Source: Limnomonas spitsbergensis
Taxonomy: Eukaryota > Chlorophyta > Chlorophyceae > Chlamydomonadales
Assembly (NCBI GenBank): GCA_037349105.1
Contig: JAYJMM010000090.1
Coordinates: 1,786,001-1,850,000 of the forward strand
DNA: 64,000 nt
Direction: 5' to 3'
Below are positions 1 to 12,000 of this stretch, piece after piece. The stretch's first letter is position 1. The number at the start of each line of letters is the position of its first letter. A model generated the notes under the pieces. The model made no database searches. It was given only the letters and a program-made list of their open reading frames with translations, and was not told the origin of the DNA. Made by a program: the position numbers and the translations under genes.

Positions 1-65
1 AGGTGTCACTGCTTTGGTGAAGTCAGGATGTTGTGCGTGACGGTGTTGTTGAACAGCACCATGTC
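1..65 (-). repeat. Start of the next transporter exon or a 5'-edge copy of it
   Basis: After the acceptor CCCTCAG the minus strand encodes [13 protein letters not shown], the expected continuation after the Q-loop (family: DTVLFNDTIADNI). It then drifts into LTSPKQ and a stop. A second, more decayed copy (ETMLFNE, first base at 140) lies upstream. By analogy with the other exons, these look like acceptor-side copies, with the real exon beyond the left edge. Confidence 0.65.
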
Positions 66-3000
66 CTGAGGGAGGAGGCAGCAACGTAAACAAGTAAAGC
101 AAAATCCTATCTTATGTTACTCGTTGAACAACATTGTTTCCTGAAAGGACAGCACCGTAAAGATCAGATCGTATCATGCCCATTTCCCTTTCTTAATGTA
201 GCAAAATCTTATCTTACTGTAGTTTGCATATGTTTTTTCCCAGGCATCAGTAAGATTACTTAGGTGTGCCCGGGGCGCTTTAAAGAATAGTGGCGACGCT
301 CTTACCGTTCAGGCAATAAGATGTAACGCGCAAGGACTGGCCCGTGGGTGGGTGGTGCACCGAGGTGAAAAGGAAAAGGAAAACTGCCCTCCTTGCGTAT
401 CAAAAACACCTGAAACCCTTAACCCCATACACCTGAACCTTTACCCAGTACCCACTTCCACCCCACGCCTCACACTTCCACCTCATCCCCACACGTCCAC
501 CTCACACCTGCGGTACAACAGCAATCGCCCTCCTGAGAGACCCCAGGGTCACGCTCCGCACATCCTGCCCGTCGATCAGCACCGCCCCGCCCGTCACGTC
601 GTAAAAGCGGAGCAGCAGCCGCAGGATCGTGGACTTGCCGCTGCCGGTTGCACCCACCACCGCAAGGGTCTTGCCACCTAGGCACATGGTTTCGGGGTGA
701 AGGTTTTACGGTGTAGGGCTTAAGGTTGTGGGTTCAGGTTCTATGGTTTAGGCTTCTAGGTTAGGGGTTCATGGGCAGGATCGTGGACTTGCTGCTGCCC
801 GTTGCACCCACCACCGCAAGAGCTGTGAGGGTTAAGGGAGCAGCTCGGCATTGGCCGAGGCCGCGTCCCCACCGTCACCATCATAGCAAAAAGCCAGGCA
901 TACAAGCAGCAGCAGCGTTCACAAACAGTTTGTGTGTGCGCATGTGACTAGGTATACCACACCTCTGACTGCCTTATTTATTGACCCTAGCCTCAGGCCG
1001 CTTTGTTTATTTACAATATTTACCCGTCCCTTGCACCAATCACCTGGAATACCCGGAAGGAGACGCCCTTGAGAACAGGCGTCCCGGGGTTGTGCCCAGA
1101 CCTACCCTTCCATTGTCCCCCTACAGAGGTGGGTGCGTGAAAACCACCTCTGCATGTCTAATGCCCCAATGAATCACCTGGTACCCGGAAGGAGACGCCC
1201 TTGAGAACAGGCGTCCCGGGGTTGTACCCAGACCTACCCTTCCATTGTCCCCCTACAGAGGTGGGTGCGTGAAAACCACCTCTGCATGTCTAATGCCCCA
1301 ATGAATCACCTGGTACCCGGAAGGAGACGCCCTTGAGAACAGGCGCCCCGGGGTTGTATCCAAACTGGACGTTGTCAAAGCGCACCTCCCCGCCAGCAAT
1401 CTGTTAGCAAGCAGGTAGTGGTTAGTTCAGGCTTTGGGGATTTGTGGCGCAAACCTCTCAGGGTTATGCATTGTACTCCAAGACAACATTGTCAAAGCGC
1501 ACCTCCCTGCCAGCAATCTGTTAGCTGGCAGGTGGGGGGTTGAGGGTTTGTTTAGTCCAGAGTTTAGGGTTTATGGTGCAAATATCTCAAGTTGTTGTTG
1601 TTAAGCGCTGTATCCAAAGTGGACGTTTTCAAAGCAGTCTTCCCGCCCTCTCGACCCCCCCCCTCTCTCCCTCCTTCACACCTGCAGTTGTCGACCGTCG
1701 GGTGGCTCCTGCACCTTGGGTTCCGTGTGCAGCAGCTCAAACATGTTCTCCATATCAATCAACGCCTTTTGGACCTGAAGACAAATGTGCGCCGCAGCAA
1801 GGGACGTTAGCAAGCGAGCCTGAAATCTTGCAGGAATTCTCGAGAGGCAACACGATAAGATTGTTGCTGAAATGATGAAACAACAAAAGCAGGCCATCTG
1901 GACCTGAAACAAAGGTATCGAGGTGGCAAGCAAATAGCTGAAATCCTGCAGGAAAATAAGGCTACATTATCGAGAGGCAACACAATCTGATTGCTGCTGA
2001 AATGATAGGAGGCAAGTAGTCAACACAATCAACGCCCTTTCGAGCTGAAAGCAGAGGTGCCTACGTTGCAGGCAAGGCAGTAGCTGAAATATCGAGAGGC
2101 AGCACGGTCAGATTTCGGCTGGAATGTCGAGTAAACGCATTTCGTCTATTCATGAACATAAAGGAGCTGGGGTCCATAGATCTGCAACTCCCCTGACACA
2201 TCTCCTGCACTCCCTCCCCATGCACTCCCCCCACCAGCACCCCCCTGCACTCCCTCCCCCTGCACTCCCCCCACCAGCACCCCCCTGCACTCCCTCCCCC
2301 TGCACTCCCCCCACAAACACCCCCCTGCACTCCCTCCCCCTGCACTCCCTCCCCATGCACTCCCCCCACCAGCACCCCCCTGCACTCCCTCCCCCTGCAC
2401 TCCCCCCACCAGCACCCCCCTGCAATCCCTCCCCATGCACTCCCCCCACCAGCACCCCCATGCACTCCCTCCCCCTGCACTCCCCCCACAAACACCCCCC
2501 TGCACTCCCTCCCCCTGCACTCCCCCCACCAGCACCCCCCTGCACTCCCTCCCCATGCACTCCCCCCACAAACACCCCCCTGCACTCCCTCCCCCTGCAC
2601 TCCCCCCACAAACACCCCCCTGCACTCCCTCCCCATGCACTCCCCCCACCAGCACCCCCCTGCACTCCCTCCCCCTGCACTCCCCCCACAAACACCCCCC
2701 TGCACTCCCTCCCCATGCACTCCCCCCACAAACACCCCCCTGCACTCCCTCCCCATGCACTCCCCCCACCAGCACCCCCCTGCACTCCCCCCACAAACAC
2801 CCCCCTGCACTCCCTCCCCCTGCACTCCCCCCACCAGCACCCCCCTGCACTCCCTCCCCATGCACTCCCCCCACCAGCACCCCCCTGCACTCCCCCCACA
2901 AACACCCCCCTGCACTCCCTCCCCCTGCACTCCCCCCACCAGCACCCCCCTGCACTCCCTCCCCCTGCACTCCCCCCACCAGCACCCCCCTGCACTCCCT

Positions 3001-6000
3001 CCCCCTGCACTCCCTCCCCCTGCACTCCCCCCACCAGCACCCCCCTGCACTCCCTCCCCATGCACTCCCCCCACCAGCACCCCCCTGCACTCCCTCCCCC
3101 TGCACTCCCTCCCCCTGCACTCCCCCCACCAGCACCCCCCTGCACTCCCTCCCCCTGCACTCCCCCCACAAACACCCCCCTGCACTCCCCCCACAAACAC
3201 CCCCCTGCACTCCCTCCCCCTGCACTCCCCCCACCAGCACCCCCCTGCACTCCCTCCCCATGCACTCCCCCCACAAACACCCCCCTGCACTCCCTCCTCC
3301 TGCACTCCCCCCACAAACACCCCCCTGCACTCCCTCCCCATGCACTCCCCCCACCAGCACCCCCCTGCACTCCCTCCCCATGCACTCCCCCCACAAACAC
3401 CCCCCTGCACTCCCTCCCCATGCACTCCCCCCACAAACACCCCCCTGCACTCCCTCCCCATGCACTCCCCCCACCAGCACCCCCCTGCACTCCCCCCACA
3501 AACACCCCCCTGCACTCCCTCCCCCTGCACTCCCCCCACCAGCACCCCCCTGCACTCTCTCCCCATACACTCCCCCCACCAGCACCCCCCTGCACTCCCT
3601 CCCCCTGCACTCCCTCCCCCTGCACTCCCCCCACCAGCACCCCCATGCACTCCCTCCCCATGCACTCCCCCCACCAGCACCCCCCTGCACTCCCTCCCCC
3701 TGCACTCCCTCCCCCTGCACTCCCCCCACCAGCACCCCCCTGCACTCCCTCCCCATGCACTCCCCCCACCAGCACCCCCCTGCACTCCCCCCACAAACAC
3801 CCCCCTGCACTCCCTCCCCCTGCACTCCCCCCACCAGCACCCCCCTGCACTCCCTCCCCATGCACTCCCCCCACAAACACCCCCCTGCACTCCCTCCCCC
3901 TGCACTCCCCCCACCAGCACCCCCCTGCACTCCCTCCCCATGCACTCCCCCCACCAGCACCCCCCTGCACTCCCTCCCCATGCACTCCCTCCCCCATGCA
4001 CTCCCCCCACCAGCACCCCCCTGCACTCCCTCCCCATGCACTCCCCCCACCAGCACCCCCCTGCACTCCCTCCCCATGCACACCCCCCACCAGCACCCCC
4101 CTGCACTCCCTCCCCATGCACTCCCTCCCCCTGCACTCCCCCCACAAACACCCCCCTGCACTCCCTCCCCCTGCACTCCCCCCACCAGCACCCCCCTGCA
4201 CTCCCTCCCCCTGCACTCCCCCCACCAGCACCCCCCTGCACTCCCTCCCCATGCACTCCCCCCACCAGCACCCCCCTGCACTCCCTCCCCATGCACTCCC
4301 TCCCCCATGCACTCCCCCCACCAGCACCCCCCTGCACTCCCTCCCCATGCACTCCCCCCACCAGCACCCCCCTGCACTCCCTCCCCATGCACTCCCCCCA
4401 CAAACACCCCCCTGCACTCCCTCCCCATGCACTCCCCCCACCAGCACCCCCCTGCACTCCCCCCCCCTGCACTCCCCCCACCAGCACCCCCCTGCAATCC
4501 CTCCCCATGCACTCCCCCCACAAACACCCCCATGCACTCCCTCCCCCTGCACTCCCCCCACAAACACCCCCCTGCACTCCCTCCCCCTGCACTCCCCCCA
4601 CCAGCACCCCCCTGCACTCCCTCCCCATGCACTCCCCCCACAAACACCCCCCTGCACTCCCTCCCCCTGCACTCCCCCCACAAACACCCCCCTGCACTCC
4701 CTCCCCATGCACTCCCCCCACCAGCACCCCCCTGCACTCCCTCCCCCTGCACTCCCCCCACAAACACCCCCCTGCACTCCCTCCCCATGCACTCCCCCCA
4801 CAAACACCCCCCTGCACTCCCTCCCCATGCACTCCCCCCACCAGCACCCCCCTGCACTCCCCCCACAAACACCCCCCTGCACTCCCTCCCCCTGCACTCC
4901 CCCCACCAGCACCCCCCTGCACTCCCTCCCCATGCACTCCCCCCACCAGCACCCCCCTGCACTCCCCCCACAAACACCCCCCTGCACTCCCTCCCCCTGC
5001 ACTCCCCCCACCAGCACCCCCCTGCACTCCCTCCCCCTGCACTCCCCCCACCAGCACCCCCCTGCACTCCCTCCCCCTGCACTCCCTCCCCCTGCACTCC
5101 CCCCACCAGCACCCCCCTGCACTCCCTCCCCATGCACTCCCCCCACCAGCACCCCCCTGCACTCCCTCCCCCTGCACTCCCTCCCCCTGCACTCCCCCCA
5201 CCAGCACCCCCCTGCACTCCCTCCCCCTGCACTCCCCCCACAAACACCCCCCTGCACTCCCCCCACAAACACCCCCCTGCACTCCCTCCCCCTGCACTCC
5301 CCCCACCAGCACCCCCCTGCACTCCCTCCCCATGCACTCCCCCCACAAACACCCCCCTGCACTCCCTCCTCCTGCACTCCCCCCACAAACACCCCCCTGC
5401 ACTCCCTCCCCATGCACTCCCCCCACCAGCACCCCCCTGCACTCCCTCCCCATGCACTCCCCCCACAAACACCCCCCTGCACTCCCTCCCCATGCACTCC
5501 CCCCACAAACACCCCCCTGCACTCCCTCCCCATGCACTCCCCCCACCAGCACCCCCCTGCACTCCCCCCACAAACACCCCCCTGCACTCCCTCCCCCTGC
5601 ACTCCCCCCACCAGCACCCCCCTGCACTCTCTCCCCATACACTCCCCCCACCAGCACCCCCCTGCACTCCCTCCCCCTGCACTCCCTCCCCCTGCACTCC
5701 CCCCACCAGCACCCCCATGCACTCCCTCCCCATGCACTCCCCCCACCAGCACCCCCCTGCACTCCCTCCCCCTGCACTCCCTCCCCCTGCACTCCCCCCA
5801 CCAGCACCCCCCTGCACTCCCTCCCCATGCACTCCCCCCACCAGCACCCCCCTGCACTCCCCCCACAAACACCCCCCTGCACTCCCTCCCCCTGCACTCC
5901 CCCCACCAGCACCCCCCTGCACTCCCTCCCCATGCACTCCCCCCACAAACACCCCCCTGCACTCCCTCCCCCTGCACTCCCCCCACCAGCACCCCCCTGC

Positions 6001-9000
6001 ACTCCCTCCCCATGCACTCCCCCCACCAGCACCCCCCTGCACTCCCTCCCCATGCACTCCCTCCCCCATGCACTCCCCCCACCAGCACCCCCCTGCACTC
6101 CCTCCCCATGCACTCCCCCCACCAGCACCCCCCTGCACTCCCTCCCCATGCACACCCCCCACCAGCACCCCCCTGCACTCCCTCCCCATGCACTCCCTCC
6201 CCCTGCACTCCCCCCACAAACACCCCCCTGCACTCCCTCCCCCTGCACTCCCCCCACCAGCACCCCCCTGCACTCCCTCCCCCTGCACTCCCCCCACCAG
6301 CACCCCCCTGCACTCCCTCCCCATGCACTCCCCCCACCAGCACCCCCCTGCACTCCCTCCCCATGCACTCCCTCCCCCATGCACTCCCCCCACCAGCACC
6401 CCCCTGCACTCCCTCCCCATGCACTCCCCCCACCAGCACCCCCCTGCACTCCCTCCCCCTGCACTCCCCCCACCAGCACCCCCCTGCACTCCCTCCCCAT
6501 GCACTCCCCCCACAAACACCCCCCTGCACTCCCTCCCCATGCACTCCCCCCACCAGCACCCCCCTGCACTCCCTCCCCCTGCACTCCCCCCACCAGCACC
6601 CCCCTGCACTCCCTCCCCCTGCACTCCCCCCACAAACACCCCCCTGCACTCCCTCCCCATGCACTCCCCCCCACCAGCACCCCCCTGCACTCCCTCCCCA
6701 TGCACTCCCCCCACAAACACCCCCCTGCACTCCCTCCCCATGCACTCCCCCCACCAGCACCCCCCTGCACTCCCTCCCCATGCACTCCCCCCACAAACAC
6801 CCCCCTGCACTCCCTCCCCATGCACTCCCTCCCCCATTCACTTCCTGCCTTCCTTAACCCTCCCTCCCTGATACCTGACTGTGATAGCTCCTGAAGTAGA
6901 TGAGTGGCAAGAACAGGTGATCGATCATCGTCACAAAAAGAACCATGTCTCCAATTGTCTGCAACCCCTAACCCCATTAAGCGGCTCACCTGTCTGTAAT
7001 AGCTCCCAAAGTAGGTGAGTGGAACGTACAGCTGATTGATCATCGTCACGAACAATACTGTGTCTCCAATTGTGAGCGATCCGTCCACCACTCCCATCAC
7101 ACATACCACCAAGCCAAAGACCTGCGCAATTAAAAGTGATGAGTGTGAACAAGTGTGATCAGGGTGACGAGTGTACGGCACAATCGTGAGCAAGCCATCT
7201 ACCACGTCCATCACACACACCACCTGAACAAAGATGATGATAGGTTGCAAGTGTGGACCTCTGTGGCAAGAGTGACGAGGGCCATTAGAGCCGCACACTG
7301 GGCAAGTGTGGTGGGTGCAGCAAGTGTGTTCGGCAGTGTAACAAGTGTGATGAATGTGACAAGGGTGATAATTGTCCCAAAACGTGTGGACACAGTGTGA
7401 GGAGCATGCGGGAGTCGAAATTAAGGGTTGGAGGATTAGGGTCTTCAAGTCAAGTTTCAAGGGTCTAGGGTTAAAGACTTAAGACTGACAAATGTCTCAA
7501 ACAGAAAGCACATCGCCAATTTTAGCCCGCAAGGATGTGCGCATCCGTTGGGGCTTAGGTGTGAATGGCTTGGGGGGGTAGGGTCTGAATGTTGCAACCT
7601 CTTAACCTCAAACCCTGAAGCCAATTTCAGCCTGCAGTGAGGTGCGCAGCGGTCGGGGCCTAAATTTCAAACGTGTGAAAATGTGGTCCAGTTATGTGTG
7701 TGCATGGAACTTGATGGTGGATGATCAAGTGTCATGCACACACATAGCTGGACCCCAATGGACTGTTCTTTGAAAAACAGTTGCTCTTTAACCGTCCCTT
7801 TCCCTATTTTTACTTTCTTCCGGAAAATAAAGGTATCAACCCCCGCCAATGGAATTGATGCCTTTCTTTCCCACCCAAAAGGCCGCACCCACACCACATG
7901 CTCGAAGAAGTAAAAAAGAAGACCGAGTGCCCTTGGTCCTCCGGGTCAAAAACCCCAGTCACCAGGCCTGCCCACACGAAAAATATAGATCCAGACCACA
8001 TTGTCTCAGGGATTTGTCTGCTCCAGTCAGTAGGCTCGTAATTTGAATCTAAATGGCACAAATTTCCACATCATAAGAGGAACAATTCGAAAAAGAGCCC
8101 CCCGCCGCCCACACTAGAAGAAATATAAATTAACACACCCTGCGGCGCGGATTAAGGAAACCACCCGTTCGGTTGAAGCACTACGTGGGCTACAATGCAC
8201 CAGAAGAAAATAAAATAGATCCAAAAACAAACCCATCAGGCCCGTTTACACCACACTCACGAACAAATAAAAAAACTAAAACAATACGAAGCCTTCACCG
8301 ATGCTAGACTCGCTGGCATGGAGGGGGTCCAGATCGGAGAATTCATTCAGGGTTTACTCCACCCGCCAGGCCCGCCCACACCACAACATCCAATTCAAAA
8401 TCCAGTGACCAGACGCAACCACTCCATGGGTTGTGTAACAATGCAAACTTCCTAGTTGAATTTAGGTACTGGGACAACATTCATGATCGTTTCACCTGTC
8501 AGGCCCGCCAACACCAAGAGCTCCTACAATAATTCAAAATTCGAACTTGAATTCAGGTCATGGTACAACATTCAAAATGGTTTCACCTGCCAGAGTTGCC
8601 CACACCACCGAGCCTTGAACCACACTCAGCACGGCCTCTAAAAGGAAATCGGATTCAAAATCCAGACCCACCCACACCAACGAGCCTTGATCCATGCTCA
8701 GCATATGGCCAGGAATCAGTATTTAATAAATTTGATGCAAAACTCGCCAGGCCCACCATTGATTGCCCGCCCACTGCACGGTTTATTAAAAATGCAAGCC
8801 AATAACTTATATCCAGGTGTCAGATTCAGAATCCTTTCACCTACCAGGCCCGCCCACACCACTGAGCCTTGAACGATGCTCAGCATGGCCAGGAAAGCCA
8901 TCTGCCAATACTCCGCAGCCTGAGAACACAAAAATGGGAGTTGAGGGTTCACCTTAAGGGTTTGGGGCAAGATGGGGACAGGAAAGCCACCTGCCAATAT

Positions 9001-12000
9001 TCTGCAGCCTGGCAACAAGAAGGGGGGTGGGCAGGGTTAAGGGTTTCTGTATCAGGGTACAGGGTTCAGGGTGGAGTGTTCATCAGATGAGGGTTCAGGG
9101 TTTCGTGGACAAAATGGGGCCAAATAGGAAAGCCATCTGCCAGTATTCCGCAGCCTGGCAACAAGAAAGGGGGGGGGGCAGGGTTCGGGATTTAGGGTTA
9201 GGGGTCAGGCGTTGGGGTTCAGGGTTCAACAGATGAGGGTTGAGGGTTTCGAGAGCTTGAGCATGGCCAGGAAAGCCACCTGCTGTTATCCCACAGCCTG
9301 GAAACAAGAACAGGGGGGTGGGGATTTAGGCCGTTAGGGTTAAGGGGTGCAAGGGGCAGGTTCTAGGGTGAAGGGGTCTTCAAATGAGGCTTCAGAGTTT
9401 CTTCGGCAAGATGGGCAAGGAAAGCCATCTGCCACTATTCCACGGCCTGGCAATAAACACACACACAAAGAAGGGCCTGGAAACAAACACAGGAGGAAGC
9501 AGGGTTCATGTATCAGGGTGTAGGGTTCGGGGTGTTGGGTCAAGGGTCCACCAGATAAGGGTACGGGATTTCGTGCACAAGATGGGGCAAGAAGGGCGAT
9601 CTGCAATAATCCTGCAGCCTGAAAAAAATAAAAGAAGGGTTCGGGGTTTAGGGTTAAGGTTCGTCAGCTTAAGGTTGATGGTTTTGAGGGCCTGAGAATG
9701 GCCAGGAAAGCCATCTGCCAGTTCTCAGCAAGAAGAGATCAGGGTTTAAGGACCAGAGGTGATGAGATGAGGGTTCGGGGTTCAGGGTTCATCACTTGAG
9801 GGTTATAAGGGTCTCCAGGCTTGATAATATCAGGATTCAGAGCCAAAAGGGTTTATGAGTTGAGGGACAGGGCTGCGAGGGGGTATCAATTGTGGGTATG
9901 GTCCATGAGGGCTTGTCAGTTGAGGGACAGGGCTGCGAGAGGGTATCAATTGTGGGTCTGGTCCATGAGGGCTTGTCAATTTAGGGTGTCTCCAGGATTG
10001 AGCAAGTTGCAGCTCAGGTTTTAGAAGGGGTAGGGTTTAGAGTTGACCAGGATGTTTCCAAGGTATCAGGTTTTGAAGTTCAGCCGAGAGGGAGGTGGAA
10101 GACCACTGGACACCTGGTACTGCCTAGCATGCCTCAACATGCCCTGTCTTGTACTGCCTAATAGCACCTGGTACTGCCTGAGCGCTGAGTCCACATGTAC
10201 TGCATTTGCAATGCCACAGCGTGCCTGGTACTGCTTGAGCGATGCCTCAACATGTACCGTTTTTAGTTTTGTCACAGACCGCCTGGTACAGCTTAAGCGA
10301 TGTCTGAAGATGTACTGCATGTGTACTGCCTGTGAGCGCACCTGGTACTGCTTAACACGCCTCAACATGCCTTGTTTTGTGTACTGCAACTGCAAACCTG
10401 GTACTGCCTAGCACACCTCATCGTGTACTGTCTTTACTGCCACTGCACACCTGACACTGCCTAGCATGCCTCAACAAGTACTGCACTTGTAATGCTACAG
10501 CGTACCTGGTACTGCCTGAGCGACGCGTCGTAGCCGTCAAGCTCCAACCGCTCGTTGCAGAAAAATTTGACAGTCTCGTAGTTGAGCAGCATGTCGGTGG
10601 CCCGGCTCTCCCGTGCATTGTCAAGCGCGTTCATCAGCTTGCGGATCTTCCCGCGACGCTCCGTTATAATCACCTGGCAGTGTACAGCAGTACAAAAGAA
10701 CTCACCATCAGCAGCAGATATGGAGCCACTGTCAGCGGTACATAAGAACTTACCGTCAGAGGTGAATTCAAACTCACCGTCAGCGGTACATATGAAGCCA
10801 CTGTGATGAATACGATGATCGCTGCCCATGGCTGCATCTTGACGGCGAGGTACGTGCATGCCACGATGATGTCTGCTACCTGCCGGGGGTTAAGGGGAGG
10901 GGGGATGTGAGGTAGAGGGGGGGATGTGAGGGATGGGCGGAGACAAGAACTTGTTTGCAGGGTGAATAGGATTCCGAAAGATAGGTGAGGGGGAAGGGGG
11001 GGGGGGGAGAAGGGGAGAGGGGGAGGGGGAGGGGGGAGAGGGGGGTGGGGAGGGGGGTGGAAGGTGGAGGTGTGGGTGTGGGTGGTGTCTCTGTCCACTC
11101 TGGCACACACCTGTTCCATTCACACTTTCACACCCACCTGCAGCAGTACTTTGGCATGCTAGCGTGGCGAGGAATAGGTTATCCCGTCCATCCGACTTGG
11201 ACGAAGTTTAAGCCGAACTGTGTTGCCGCAGTCCAGGCTTTCACCATCTTCACACTTACAATCACCTGTCTTCCCCACACTTCCACACCCACCTGAGGCA
11301 GAACAGCACTATCGACACTGTGTCATGAATGCTGATATAATTATTATGTATCTATGGTCCACACTTCCATGATCTTCACACTCACACTAACCCTCCCCCC
11401 TCACACATCCACACCCACCTTAGAAAACATGTTGAACAGCACTACCGACACCGTGTCCTAAATGCTGGTGGTTCCACGGTCCACACTTCCATTATCTTCA
11501 CGCTTCTAGACACCCTCCCCCCTCACACTTCCACACCGACCTGAGGCAGTTTGCCGAAACGCACCATCAACACCTGCGTCCTGTATGCCCGTGGTGCCGC
11601 AGTCCACACTTCCATCCTCTTCACATTTCCTGGCATATTCCCCATCACACTTCCACACCCACCTGGGGCAGTACATTGAAAAGTACTATCGACACTGTGT
11701 CCTGAATGCTGGTGGTGCCGCGGTCCAGGATACGCATGATCTGGCCGGTCTTGCGCTTCAGATGGAAGCTGTGGTCCAGATCTAGAAGGTGCCCAAAAAC
11801 CTCCAAGCTCACACGCCTTCAGGGTTCAGAGAGGGAGGGTCAAGGGTTTAGGGCGTAGGGCTGGAGATGGAGGCTGTGGTCCAGATCTAGAAGGTGTCAA
11901 AAACTTCAAAGCTCACACGCCTTGAGGGATCATGGTGGAAGGGTCAAGGGCTTAGGTGTTGGGGTTGGAAAAGGAAGCTGCCGTACCAGATTCAGAAGAT

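Noticed and set aside
2198..6838. CRISPR-like regular array
   Set aside because: Units are contiguous and related to one another, without unique spacers, in a eukaryotic intron, and there are no cas genes.
2061..7460. Open frames of 1,400-1,800 codons on both strands (His/Pro/Thr-rich and Gly/Glu/Cys-rich)
   Set aside because: They follow a stop-free minisatellite in intron 12 of the transporter. All phases are open, codon composition is that of the repeat unit, and no start or splice context supports a gene.
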